Below, piece after piece: positions 11,001-23,744 of a stretch of 64,000 nucleotides of DNA. The DNA comes from Collariella sp. IMI 366227 (lineage: Eukaryota; Ascomycota; Sordariomycetes; Sordariales; Chaetomiaceae): positions 1,736,001 to 1,800,000 of the forward strand of contig JAPEUS010000002.1 of the NCBI GenBank assembly GCA_027946355.1, in the 5' to 3' direction. The notes under the pieces were generated by a model that searched no databases, had not been told where the DNA came from, and saw nothing but the letters and a program-made list of their open reading frames with translations. The stretch's first letter is position 1; each line of letters opens with the position of its first letter. Both the position numbers and the translations under genes were made by a program.

Positions 11001-14000
11001 GGCAGGGGTTGTTCGGGGGTCCTGGAATGGCCACGGCAGGCCAGGCCCAGACGAGCTGCTCTCACACATCAAAAGCCTGCGGATGACTTCATCGCGGACA
11101 TACGCTTCAACAATTCTTCGGCCCAGATGTTTTCCCGGAATCAGCGGCGCTCAGATGGTGAGCTGCGCTGCCCAAGAGGGGGCTTGTGCGTCGAGAACCA
11201 AACTCTCAACGGTCGGGTTGAGCCCGCAAGCGAAGCAAGCGAGTCCAATCGCGGGCACATGTGCCCTGCAAGCGACATGAAGCAGGCGGGTGACGGGCAG
11301 CTTCATGAGGAGCCAGGGGAAGGGGGGTGAGGGAGTGAAGCTTGCGCCACGATCCAGCCGCACCTTGTTTTTCCAGCTTGACAATTGAGCACCGTCATTG
11401 GCTGGGAGATTAGCAGTGTCGCCGAATCGGCCCTTCCAGGCTAAACTCGGGCTGCCATAACGGCGCCCCTCGTGGAGAGCCTTCGGCAGACGTCCCCCGA
11501 AACTCGATTGGCAGGGTGCCATCCCGTGAGGGAGTTTTGCATGGCGCCGATGGGCTTCCCGCTCCCTGGCAGCCTGCCTCCCCACGTAACGTTATCATCA
11601 CCGCTGTCAAGACATCATCAACCTTCAACCTCCTGCCGTCCTCGTCGTCGGAGGCGGAACGAAGTGTTTGGCCACGAGACCGCGCCCGCTGAGCGGTGTG
11701 TCTCAACACCATGTCGACGACGACCATGAAACGCGCTCTTGCCCGGCTCGCTGGCTCCGGCGCTGCCGTTCCGTCTGCTCTGGCAGCTCCGAACTAGTTG
11801 GCTTGGCGGAGGCTTAGAAGGGTTTAACTCCCTCCGCCGTGATGAAGGAGCCTGAGTCCCACCGAACGTGTGGAGAGAGAAATCTGGAGAATTCTGAGAA
11901 AAGGCATGGTCTTGAGTTGACGTTGGGCCCTTGGGATGATAGGGATTGGCAAACCTGTGTGTTCTTGAAGAAATCAAAACAACAATGACGCGGTGCTGCA
12001 AGGCCCCTGATCACCCGCTTCCGCTGTGGAGGTGTCTTGGGCTTCAATGAACCCAAAATAGTGCCGTTGACTTCGACCCTGTGGTCGACGTTGGGCGGTA
12101 AAAGAGGCGCAGCTAGAAACCGGAAGTCGTCTCCATTTCCGTCCACTGCACGTGAGATCTCAGATTTGGAGCAGTTGTCTCATTTAGGAGTACTGCTCAT
12201 CATCGTCGAGAAGCTTGATGATTTGGTAATTTAAGTGGTTGAGCCGTAATTTTCTGATCTTGCCCCCTCCATTCTGATGCAGACACGGGGAAGATCGCAT
12301 AAAGCATTCCTCGATCAAGCAAAGCGCCCCTGGAGTGGAGAGAGAGAGATCATCGTTTAATCGGTAAACCGGAGAGCGGTGCTGCAGGGAGCCTAGGCCG
12401 GCATCCGCTGCAGCCGAGCGATTAGGCTCTTTGGCCTGGAGCACGAAGCTCTCAATTTCGGCAAGGTTCGATTGGACTTATGTTCGTCATGGTCTCAAGG
12501 TTTCTTGACGATGAGAGGGTGAGAACGCACGTGCAAAGTGAGGAAGGGCGTCTGCCTGAGTGCTCTTGAGATGTCATTCACCGCCATCGGCCCGGAGAAG
12601 GATGGTCGAGTTGTCGATCCTGTAACCGCAATGGGAATTCTTGGGATCGTTGATGCGGGGTGAGCGTCACAGGCCGAGAGCGTTGACCGCAGGTCACAGC
12701 CGGATCTGCTGCAACATCGCTCCCCCTTCCTGCCCCGTGTCTTCGCGTGGCAATGGTTTGACGTTGGCTGAGAAATGCTCAAACTTTGTAATCCCATTCG
12801 AACACGCCTCATGGCTCCTGGGCTGAGATGTTTCGTCAGTAGAGAAGAATCAGGTTCAAAGCTAGCAAGCGGCCCAGGAGGGGACTTTTCCCTTATTACC
12901 ACTTTAATAGCCAGCAAATATAGCCTTAACTCGGCTGCGTCAGGAGGAGCAAATGATAACCTCGGCCTGCCTTTCTCAACCTCAGAGCTGGGGGCCTGGT
13001 ATTCGGTTGAGTCGGTTGAAGGCCGCAGGTCTAGCCGGTGAAGAGCCCAGCACCCGACTTAGACAAGGGGGTTGACTGGCCGTCGCCCACGGGTCTGTGA
13101 TTCCTCGATTTGTCTGGGAGAGGAGCGGGTTCTCCACATCAAACCCCATAAAGGGTATCATATCATGGAGTTAATTCCGCACTTGGTGAACTCTGAGGGC
13201 GGGGCTCTTGGATTATCTTCGATTTTGAAGACATGGGAAAGATGGCGAGGGTGACTGGACACCAACCGCGAGTGTTCCAAGAAGCTAGGGAGGTGTCGAG
13301 AAACAGCTGGCAGGCAACTGTTGGCAATCAAATGCCAGTCTGCCACTAACTCAAAGCACATGTCAGCGAGCGGACGCGACGAGAAACGTGGCAGCCCCCT
13401 TGCACACGGTGAGCCGCTGCCCCTGAGTTGTCGCCCGCTCTCACAGGCTCACACCCACAGGCCCTGATGCTTGCCGCGACGGTGGCCGTCAGCGGAGGAG
13501 CCAGCTGCACCAAGCACATGCGCGAGAGTTGTTGGGCTGGTGGGAGACAGACAGAAGATGTCGCATCGGCGAATGGCCTGGGCAGATCTCGCAAAATGCT
13601 CCGCGAGTCCCCTGACTTAGGCCCGATGCGATCGCGATTGCAACGTCTGGCCACGCAGCGACACGCGCAAGACACACAGTTGCAGTCGCAACCGACAGCC
13701 ACCGGCAGCAGCCGAGCGGGCTGCGGGCTGCTTGTCAACAGGCGCGAGGGAAAAAAGAAAGTGGGAAAGTTTAAATCCTGGTGTGACGGCGACCCGCCCG
13801 CCCAGTCCCACACTCCATGATCCATGATCATCCATCCCGGAGGCCAAGCAACCGCTAGCGCCGCCACATCCGGCCAAGGGCAGCCGGAAGTTCCATTCAG
13901 CAAGCTGGGGGTGACGATGATGATGTCCGTTGCGGGCTTGTGAGAGAGGAGGTCCTCCGTATCCGTAACGAAAGGTGTCTCCGTATCCCCCGTGATCCGC

Positions 14001-17000
14001 CGTTCCTGTGTTGGTCGGGCCTTTTCGAGATTCGATTCGCGTGAGCTGTGCTTGCGATCTGTCGACTGAGTGTTGTACTGTGAGCCGTAAGTTGTCAGAA
14101 GAGAGAATACATTTTGTGCGAAAACGAGAAGTTTGTGAGCTGTCAACTTCCTGGGCAAGAGGGGAGGGCCGTTGGGGCGTTGAATGTGGCTTCCGTCTGC
14201 TGCAGGCAGTTCCAAATGGAAGCATGTGGAGGAGGGAAAGAGCCAGACAGAGCCCACCGTGGCTCGCAACCGCAGCTCATGCCTGGGCTCGTCACCTTCC
14301 GCTTTCCTTCCCTTCGCAATTTAAAATACATTGAAACACACACCTCTGGCTCTGCACGTGTGCTCTTTAGAGGACCAGTTTGCGATCGAATGAGATCGAG
14401 GACGCTCCGTTCCAGCCTCTTTTCGCCGAAGAGACACCACCACCACTCACTCACTCCCCCGCCAGTCCCACAACTTGACCGATCGAGATGGCGTCCCGCA
14501 CACGCCCTGCCACGACACACACCGTCCACGCCTGTCTGCACTGGAGAGGGGGATACGCTTCTGCATGCACGATGCGGCAAGGCCATGTCGCTCAGCAGCC
14601 TCCAGGCTCCGAGAGGCCGAGGGCCGTTTCGCTTCTGCTGTCCTGGCCCAATCACGCCGCCCATCGTGCCAGCCATGCAGGACGCACCAAGCAGCCCATT
14701 CAAGCCACCACCCGCACCGAAACGCGTCTTCCACGGCCTGTGGCGTGACCAAGCGCGCCAGCCTAGCTGACCGGTGATGCGTGGCTGAAGTTCTGAACAG
14801 ATCGAAGGAACACAACACGCGGGGCGGGGAGAGACATGCGTCACGCACTCGAAGCTGACCTGCCCGGCTGGCGGCCACAGCCCAACCTATGACACCAGCC
14901 AGGCCAAGTGAGCGCCTTCAACGCTGGTATTGCCGTCGACGGAGCGCATCTCACATGCCTGGGCCTGCCGTGCCACCACACCCGCGAACAACTGGCAGTC
15001 CGATTTCGAGCTCGATCACGATTTGTGGACTTGTGACGCCGCGTCGAATCTGCAATCCCGGCCCGGGGTCCAGCCTCCTCGGAGGGAGTCATGGCGCAAA
15101 GCAGTGGGCCCAGGCACCAAGTTCCCGTTCGGGCAAGTTGCTGACCGGCGCCGTTTTCCCACCTCCGCGTTTCTGCCCCTCGCCTGGACGCTCTTCTACT
15201 GGGGTTTCTGTGCTGCGCTACGACCGGATCGGGCGTCACTCAGCCGGGGTCCCCGGCTCGCCTGTCCCCGCCCGCCTCTCGAAACCTGACTCCCGCGGAT
15301 GCACCGCCGCTCACGAGAGGAGAGGATGATTCACCAACAGAATTGCGGCGCCAACTGGACAAGCAGCATTCTCGTCCCGTCCGAGACCCGACTCCTTGGG
15401 ATTTGGGGAGCATCATCGATTCCTCGAGGCACGTCCAAGATGGCGGCGGTTCCACCTCAAACGCCACCAACTGCCGCTTGTCAACACCACTCCAACACCA
15501 CATGTCCCAGCTTTTGAACATCCACAGGAGGGCACACAGGACATGGAAGAGCCGCGCCCGGATCTGACTGCTCTCGATTTTGCTTTTGTTATTTCGCCGA
15601 TCGCCTGTGCGTCCTTCCTGCTTGAGCTCGAAGCGAGAGACAGCGCGTCGTGCACGCGGAGAAGCCTCGACGCCTGCCTCGGTCCACCACGGCCCCAGCT
15701 GCCTCTTTCTGCCGTTAAAGCCCGTCTTTCGGCTCAGTGTGGATTTCGTGCCCGCGACCGATTCACGGCGAAACCCCGGCCCAGCAGGCCTGGCAGCGGC
15801 CCTTTGTGTAGCTGGTGATCTCGTTTAAGAGCCTCCTGCCAATTCTGAGATCCGAGAGCGTCCACAATGGCGGCCGAGCCCATCTATAACGGCTTTGATA
15901 TTGCCTCTCGATGTTTATCCTCATTGCTGCGGCGGGGGTTACTGGGCCTGGACGGTCTCCATCCAAGCCAGCCGAGTCTTGCTAGGGTCCGCCTCACAGA
16001 AGAGCGCCCTTTCGTCGGCGCGTTTCTCGCCCAACGGTCTTCTAGAAAAGAGCGGGTCTTTCGCCGTGCGCCCAGCGTCCCTCGGAGGATTCTCGTGCTA
16101 ATCAGATGCCCCTGTTTCCTCGGCCGAACAAGCTCGTCGAGCCGGGGCCTTACTTCCTGAGAACCAGGATTGGACGGAGGAGGGGCCGAGGGCGGGCGTG
16201 CCGTCCTGCCCGCTTCTTCCCCTCTGATCGCTTGCGCTGGACCCGCCCCTTTCCCGCACCCACTCACAGAACCGCCCATCATCCCCACTGCTGCTGTTGG
16301 TTCGTGGTTCTGTTGTCATGAGCCATTCCTCATCCAGCCCGCGCGCTGAAACTCCGAAGGCCCTGCTACTGCTGGCGTCTTTCTTCCCGCTCGGCAGAAA
16401 TCAGGAACGCAGGGCTGTGCCAGAAAGTGTTGAGGTCCTGATGAATCTCTTCACAAGTCTCCCCATGCACCTTCATCGGACTGCTGTGGTGGGCATTGTG
16501 GTACCTCACTCCACCCCACCTCCCATACCTACTCATCAGGGTACTACGTAACATGTCGCCGCGACTTGTTTCCTGCCGCTGCTAAGAAGCTGGGAGAGGT
16601 CTGCTGAGAGGGGCTCGCAAGGCGGTCAAGATCGAGATTACAGGGGAATCAACTCAATGCGAGATGCCTCTGGTCCCCATCATCGACCCCCAGGAAAACA
16701 CAAGCCATATCAGCAAATGCTGGAGAGGGCGTGTAATCGTATCCTGGCCCGTGATGGAGACCAACCCCAGCCGCTATCTTGTCCGTCTCGACTAACAAGG
16801 GCCACGGGAATGCCTGCGAGATCGCCCCCCCCGTTTCTCATCCTCCTTCCCTGTATGGTTGGAACGCATCCTGCAACCGGCCCTGCAAGCGGATGTTTAA
16901 CATCCCCCCCCAGGCAGTCCACTCTTGAGAAGCCGCAAGGGTAGCCTTGGCCTCGCCTCTCTGCCCTTGCCCACCCCTCGGCCCAGTGCCGAACCCTCTC

Positions 17001-17344
17001 ATCATAAAAACAGCTCCGTCCAGCGCTTGCTGGTATTGGCTTACACACACAAATACATACACAGCCCTACAACCTCGCCGCGGCCTGTGATTCATTCCTC
17101 AACATCACATCTTCTTCGATTCTGGACCACACTTCGGCCTGATTTCCTCCAGGACTGAACAGCAGTGCCATTGTCCCATCCTCCCTTTGCGGCCCGAACA
17201 TCCGGAAGCCTCCTTGGATACTCTCCCCACCTTTGGTTGGAGAATAGGCTGCGGGCAAACTGGTCTAGTTGGGGTCGAGAACATTTGGCCCAGGTTCCTG
17301 TGGCGAAACCGTCTGTTGCCCCTTGACAGAAACGGGAGGCTCCC
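8019..17344. other. 9.3-kb stretch without a supportable gene
   Basis: Open frames occur on both strands, the longest minus-strand ones at 9365-10156 (263 codons), 13346-14269 (307) and 14143-14844 (233). All show skewed composition, overlap frames on the other strand, and no domain I can recognise. A hydrophobic run AILALVKLGYIYIL at about 9540-9590 (-) is the only membrane-like segment noticed. The right end, roughly 16.9-17.3 kb, is probably the long 5' leader of the vib-1-like gene. No tRNA or transposon feature was seen. A minisatellite lies at 8526-8585. Confidence 0.4.
8526..8585. repeat. 15-bp minisatellite, four units
   Basis: Four head-to-tail 15-base units (ATGACGCCGACATCC, the last two with CC for CA at one site) lie in an otherwise unassigned region. 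Read on the plus strand they would encode repeated MTPTS, but no gene is supported around them. Confidence 0.9.
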
Positions 17345-19584
17345 ATGTCAGCCACGGCGACCTACACGATGGCAGAGATGAGGGCAGAGACGCAACACAG
17401 CAACATGTGGCCCAACTATGGGAATCCCGTGCAGATGACCGGCCGCTTCAACCCCCAGGACCAGTCAGTATCAGTACCACCACCGCCATCATCACATCTG
17501 GTGCGTCCCAGGAGCCACACGATGGACTATCCACAATACCAGCCGGGCCGTCCCGGCGAAGGAGAAGCCGAACCATACGACCGATACCCGCACCCGTCCA
17601 TGAACATTCCCAGCATCAACAGCTTGAAGCGGTCATACTCGCAAGTCGACCAGGCGCCCTACACTGAGATGGTCCAGGATCTGCGGGACGACTACAAGCA
17701 GCCCAACCACGACCAGAAGCTGCTCTCGTTTAAGAAGGTTGGCGACAAGCACACCATCGTCGACAACAAGGGACGGATGCACGAGATGGAGATCGACGCG
17801 CAGCTTCACGGCATGTTCTTTCTGTCCGAGTTCCCCTCGGGGCCGGGCGACGGCAACGGCCTCAACGCCGAGCTGACATGCTACCGCCGCAACCTCTTCC
17901 AGATCAGCGGGAGCATCTGCTTCCCGCAGATTCCGCTGTCGGTGCTGCTCGAGTCGGGCGAGGCCAGCGCTATTAAGGGCATGGAGGTCAGCATCTCGGC
18001 CATCGAATCTGTTGATGGCCACCCGGTGCGCCTCATCGTCATCCCCTGGAAGACTCCGCCGCCCAACTCGCCCGAGATTAACCAGGGCCCGGACCAGGAG
18101 CCGCCCGCCCTCCCCCTGGTTCCGCCATCAGAGGAGGAGGAGGAGACTGGGGCCGATCACTACGCTATCTACCCCATCGGGTGGCGCCGGTTGCAATTTA
18201 GGATGTAAGTTGTGGTGCTCGTTGGCTTGTGAAGTGGCCGCTAACCCTTGGCTCCAGTGCGACGGCCAACAACGGGAGAAGGAAGGAGCTCCAGCAACAC
18301 TTTGTGCTGCACCTCAAGCTCCACGCCACTCTTGTCAACGGGCAGAAACTGGTTCTTTCGGAGCTGACGACGGCACCAATTGTGGTCAGAGGGAGGAGTC
18401 CGAGGAACTTCCAGGCGAGAAAAGAGATCCCGCTGCTGGGGTCAAGCGCAGGTTCGCGGGGGCAGACGCTTGTCGAGACGGGCCACGGGATCGTTGCCCA
18501 GGCGGTCATTCTCAACAAGCCGCCATACGACTCGCGGCCGCGTCTTTCGAGCATGGACGTTCCGAGGTCGGCATTCACGTTTACTGCGCCGAAGCAAATG
18601 CCACAGAGTCCGATGCAGATGCGGTCAAAGTAAGTGATCATGTTTTGACAGCCCTTGGTCAAAATAACTGTGTCGAAGGTGAAAGGGGCAATCAACTAAC
18701 ACGACAAATAGCTCCTACCCGACAACATGGAACCCGCCCCCTCAAGTCTCGATGCCGCACACTCCCGGCTCCGCCAGCTACACCACCTCAACCATGCCTT
18801 CAGACCCGTACCCGAAGATGCCTCTCTCCGGCGCCCCCACCTACACCGCCGAGCCGCAAGACCTGCCCCTCCAACAAACCTCCGTCCAACTCCCCTCGCC
18901 TCCCCGACCACCACCAACAACCCCCATCCGTGCCCAATATGCCACCTACCATACCTCCGCACCCCACACCACCTCTCCCTCTCCACAACCTCCGGCGGTC
19001 CCAATACCGGCAACAGCGGCACCCTCCCTCCCCAGATACCGCCACAACCCTTTCCATCCCACGCTACATCAACACCACCACCGACCCCACCAACCCCTCT
19101 ACCACCAACAACCCCGCCCAACAAAATCCGCCCGCCACCACCAATCCCACCACTCTGTCACCCTTTCCTCCTCCTCCAACAACCCCAACGCCAACGAATC
19201 TGCCTCGGGCGAGTACCGCTACGGCCCAGCGCCCACCGTCTACCCCCCCCTCACCACTCTGGGAATGGGAACCACAATACAAGCGATGTCAGCCCGGGGT
19301 CGCAGCACCTGCCTCTTCCTCCCCGCAGGCTTCAACGGGCGCGTATGACGGAGGAGCCACCACGCGCTCCCACCGCAGAGGGAATACTTTTCGTCTGGGC
19401 AGCAGCAGCAGCAGGGGCAGGGGTGGTAGTGGTGGTGGTGGTGGTGGGAATGGGACTGGGGATGCGAGGCAGTATGTGTATCCTGCGCCTGGAGGAGGGG
19501 TTAAGCAGGAGGGGTTGGCAAGCGGAGGGCATGGGCAGGGACAGGGGCATCAGGGGGTATGGGTATGCTTGGAATGCGGCGTAA
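17345..19584 (+). CDS. vib-1: NDT80/PhoG-family transcription factor, VIB-1/XprG-like
   Basis: VIB-1/XprG regulators carry an NDT80-type DNA-binding domain and control heterokaryon incompatibility, extracellular proteases and carbon/nitrogen-starvation responses. Exon 1 is 17345-18204, the intron GTAAGT to CCAG, exon 2 18258-18629, and exon 3 starts at 18712 after an ATAG acceptor. The N-terminus has MAEMRAETQHSNMWPNYG. The DNA-binding domain (about residues 115-400) includes IYPIGWRRLQFR, NNGRRKELQQHFVLHLKLHA and RGRSPRNFQARKEIPLLGSS, which are NDT80 hallmarks. Exon 3 encodes a Pro/Ser/Thr/Gln/Gly-rich tail broken by at least four shifts: SDVSPGSQHLPLPP, AGFNG, YDGGATTRSHRR and REYFSSGQQQQQ lie in successive different frames. 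The stop is 19582-19584 or 19620-19622 depending on the corrections. A second in-frame ATG is at 17369. The 9-kb upstream gap suggests extensive regulation. Confidence 0.85.
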
Positions 19585-19622
19585 GGGGGATAGTTGGGAA
19601 CGAATGGATATCTGGAAGATGA

Positions 19623-21594
19623 GGCAGAGAGCGGCATGGGACCAATATGAGAGCGGAAATGAGGAGAGATAGGAGGGTATGGGATGTACGGGACTTTTCA
19701 ACATTTGGCACAGACTGGTAGGTATTCTGTACTCTGAGATGGATCGGATGGGGTTGGATAACTTGGGTCTTGGGTCTCTTAAACGTCGGCCGTCGTCGTT
19801 CTGTTTGGCTTTGGTTAGGTCTCGTTTGTTTCGATTCGATGTCTGCATGTCAGAGCAGTCCGGCTTGAGGATACGGTTTGGTGGTGGCTATCGTACTTTT
19901 TCTTCCTCTCAGACATGTTCCGCTACTTTTTCTCGCTGCGATTGATCCCCTCTTTGTTCTTTCTTGTTACTACTTCAGCCAGAGCGAGCTTGCAGATTCT
20001 TCTTTCTTGGGTTGATACCACCACTTTTACATTACGTTCTAACTGGTACGTTGGTACATTTTGGGTGGTTTTGTACATGACCGTATTTATGAATGATGAA
20101 GATCGATGTGTGGTTTCTCTTCTTTTTTTCTTCTTCCTAAGGGCGAGGGATGGACTTGCTTGGAGGGCACTGCCATGTATCTGCCGCCCTATCACAACAT
20201 TGTACATACATAAAAACATGAAACAACTGAAGCTCTACTTGCGACGGTGTTGCCAGTTTGGGTTTTATCTTGGCTGATCCGAGAAAGGCGGTGGATGTTT
20301 CACGGCTCGGAGGATAGTTTATCTTCGTCTTTGCCTAGGATTAGAGATGAAAAGCCAAGAGCCGGCGTTTTCTTTATCAGCAGCTGCTATTATCTTAGTC
20401 TTACTGTAGCCTTGTGAATGATGGAGCAGCACATGATGCTTGATGTCTTGAAAACTGCAGACATTCGGACGTCAGAGCCTCGGCGTCATCTGAGACACAA
20501 AAGACCCATTGCACAGCTCAGGGTTCTTTTGACAAGCATATCCAATGTCATTCAAAGGTGTGTGTAATGTCTCTCGAGACATTGGACCATCCTCTCTGTG
20601 TCCATGAGCAGCACCGCCGCCTTACAGATATGGAAGGCGGAAATCCTTCCCCCGAAGGCCCGCTTCCGGTTGTCTCGGATGCAAGGAACGAGATGCCTTC
20701 AGAAATAAACAACCAAACAATGCGAGTCAGACAGACCCTGAAAAGAACTTCAGGAGGAAATGTGCTCATAGGTGGAGATATCTCCGCCCAATATCTTGCG
20801 CATGAGAGCCAGGCCGTGTGACTCACAGCATCCACACATACGAGCAGAATACCGCCGAACAAGCGCTCCTCAGTGACGGCCATGCATGTCAAGTGCTCTC
20901 AGATACTGAGATCAGAACTTTCCAAGACACAAGATATGTATGAGAAGTGACATGGGATTGTCCTGGGGTGCAAGTGACCTTTGTACCACCAATGTCAACC
21001 TTGGCTCCCTGAATACGGCAGCAGCTGAGGGCTTCTCTCCTGATGATGAGACACGTTACATTGCAAGTAAGTAACAAGGAGCTAAAAAAAAACATGTGAA
21101 AGACCATAATCCATTGTCGCTACTACAGCGGATGCTTTTGTTAAGGACGGCTCCTAAGTCATGGCAGTTTTTGTCTAACCCAGACACCGAGATAACCCCT
21201 TTCTTGACTGCAAGACCAGACTCATCACATCAACTCCATCTATTTGGATGAGAAGAAAGTTTAATCAATCAAGTCGTGAGCATTATAGAAGGAAGGGGCA
21301 GGGGGTCAAGAAAGAGTCCTTTCTCACCAGCTGGGCTGGGTCTCTCAACTATTTCTCAATGAAATAGGGAATAGATGGCCGGTGAACATAATAGATATTC
21401 GTATTTGCCATGCGGAATATAGCTGCCATGTCAAGCAAGAAAGTCTTCACAACACAGTCTTCACGACGAAATGATGACAAAAACCCCTATCCCCAAGCAA
21501 CTTACTTCAACCTTCAAGCAGATACGAAAAGCCAAAACAACCAACCAACTCAACCCATCCCCATCCCCACCCTCAAACCGGCCCCTCCCCTCCC
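19623..21594. other. Intergenic, convergent 3' ends
   Basis: The region lies between the 3' ends of the vib-1-like gene (+) and the GH3 gene (-). T-rich stretches at 20120-20140 and short open frames are present. No gene or RNA is recognised. Confidence 0.45.
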
Positions 21595-23744
21595 TCACCG
21601 CTCTACACACTCCCTCATCAAAAAACAAACCACCCCGAATCTCTCACTGGACTCCCCAATCCAAACCCTATACCTCCCCACCCTCCCATCCCCATCCACC
21701 CCTGGCACAACCACTCCTGCCCCTTCACATCCCACACACTCAGTGGAGGGAGCGGTATCGATGTATAGGGTTTCGGTGTAGGTGTCTTGGACTTGGCCTA
21801 GAGTAAAGGTTTTGAGGTTGGCGATGCTGGGGGTAGGAGGTGGCGGATTTGGGGAGGGAGTAGGGGAGGTGGCCGCTGGGGGAGACGGAGCCAAAGAGAA
21901 TGGTCGATCCAGGACTCGAGAAGGAGGGGGCCAACGGTGTGGACGACTACAATGACGTTGCTGAACTTTGAGGCGGCTTTTCGGACTAGCTCGTCGCCAC
22001 CGTACCAGGCGGCTAGCTTGCTTGTATCGCGGTCTCCGTGGTTGTTCTCGACGATGAAGCTGTTTTCTCCGGAGTCAGAGCTGATAAACACGATGGCAAT
22101 ATCATCGGGGGATGGCTGGTCGATATTGCCAGGGAAACTGTCGGTATTGTGAAATTTGACGTTTGGGACTCTCCTCCTGATGGCGGAAACCGGGTCGTCA
22201 AAGTAAGGGTAGTCAGCAACACCAGAGCCCCAGCCCATTCCGAGTGTGCCCTTATTGCACGCTCTGTTGAGACAGGCGTTTGGTCCTGACGGATTGACCT
22301 GGGCATCGGTGCCAAAAACGCTGAGCTTGCTGGAGTTCGAGAGCGGGAGTAAGTCACCGTCGTTCTTCAGCAGAGTAATGGCATCCTGGGCAACTTGGCG
22401 GGCAACCAGGTAGTGGTCCTCCTGAACGTTTACAAACCAGTTGACTTGTCCGCTAGGGGAGAACAAGGCCGCTGGATAGAGCAAGCCATTCTTGTCGCGT
22501 GTATTTGACGAGAAGTTTGGCCGAGGGTGATCCTTGTCCTGGCCCATCTTGTACCACGCTGCTACAACCCTGGTGGCCATGTCGTTCAGTCGGTCCACGG
22601 GTACCGACCCATTCAACACAGATCTGGTCAGCTCGTACTGCCACAGGCTGTTTCCAAACAGGGGAATGTTGGTATCTCCCGGCATGTTCATATCAAGACC
22701 GGCCAAGGCTGAATCAACACCTGAAATGTGGCTCAGCCAGTCTGACATGACCATCCCCTGGAAGCCGAGCTCGTCCTTTAGGAGGCCGTTGATAAGGTAG
22801 CTATTCTGGGAGGCAGCGGATCCGTTTACGGCGTTGTAGGCGGTCATGGCAGCGCCGACACCCGCATGGACGGCCTCGGCAAACGGCCAGAGGTAGAGCT
22901 CGTGGAGAGTCCGGTCGTCTAGACTATGTCAGTATATCTGTTGTCGGTTGCTCCGGGGAATCATACCAATATTTGCGCTGTAGCCAGGCTGGAACGGGTT
23001 GTACATGCGGAACATCTCCTGCTCATTGCCAATAAAGTGCTTGATAGTCGCAATAACACCCTGCTCCTGAACACCTTTGATATGTAGGGCAGCGGCTTTG
23101 CCCTGGAGGACCGGGTCAGCGCCGAATCCCTCCCAGTTGCGCCCGCCCAGAGGCTTCCGCCCCATGGGACCGACGGCGGGGCCAAGATGGATATTGGTCC
23201 CCTTGCCACGAAACTCCTTGCCGATGGCAACTCCACGTGCGTATATCAGGGCCTTATCCCATGTTGCGCCTGTGGTGATGCCGGCTGGGAAGGCTGTGAT
23301 GTTGTCGGCAGATGACACGCCGAGGGCTGAGTCTTGCAGACAGAGCTGCGGAAAGCCAAGTCGGTTGGCGCTCCCAGTGTTTCCGACGCAGGGTCTAACT
23401 GCTCAGTTAAAGGGGGTTCAAAGAGCAAAGATTTGGTGTACTGACCCTACTCAAGTGTCAGCAAGTCTGTACGCACGGCAAATACGGAGGAGGGGAATCT
23501 TACCCATGTAAATACCAACCCCTGACGTGATGTTTACCTTCTCGGCGAGTGTCATCTGCGAGACCAAGGCCTGGGCCTTACCATAAGCTTCCTGCCATGA
23601 CTCGACCCATCCTCCATAGGGGGCCGGGTAGTAAGGAGCAGCACGAAAGGGTTCCGGGACTGGGTCTCTTGGGCCTATGCTCAGGGCAGAAGTAAATAAG
23701 CTTAGAGCGAGGCAAAGCCAAACGGCACTCGCCTGGTAGACCAT
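21595..23744 (-). CDS. GH3 beta-glucosidase with disrupted 3' part
   Basis: This is a secreted glycoside hydrolase family 3 enzyme, which releases glucose from cello-oligosaccharides and other beta-glucosides. Exon 1 is 23744-23504, exon 2 23398-22967, and exon 3 starts at 22918; the introns begin GTAAGA and GTATGA. The N-terminus MVYQASAVWLCLALSLFTSA is a signal peptide. The (beta/alpha)8 domain is complete, with KHFIGNEQEMFR and the nucleophile motif MVMSDWLSHISG. The second domain ends abruptly at LLLESWID near 21905. Beyond that, family-typical pieces remain in other frames: ILFGSVSPSGHLPYSLPKS, VQDTYTETLYID, then LSVWDVKGQEW and GRYRVWIGESS. Roughly 25 residues are missing before the first piece, and about 100 residues (most of the fibronectin-III-like domain) between the second and third. 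These gaps are too large for single-base errors, so the gene may be a pseudogene. Confidence 0.8.

Noticed and set aside
10779..11330. Plus-strand open frames of 183 and 157 codons, one with a signal-like start
   Set aside because: The hydrophobic start in one frame is isolated and the rest is low-information sequence; no support for a gene.
13346..14844. Two overlapping minus-strand open frames of 307 and 233 codons
   Set aside because: They overlap each other and plus-strand frames, contain many Cys/Ser/Arg stretches without pattern, and have no recognisable motif or intron structure.
15867..16160. 97-codon frame starting MAAEPIYNG ahead of the vib-1-like gene, considered as an upstream exon
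   Set aside because: No splice signals link it to 17345, and the family N-terminus is already complete there.
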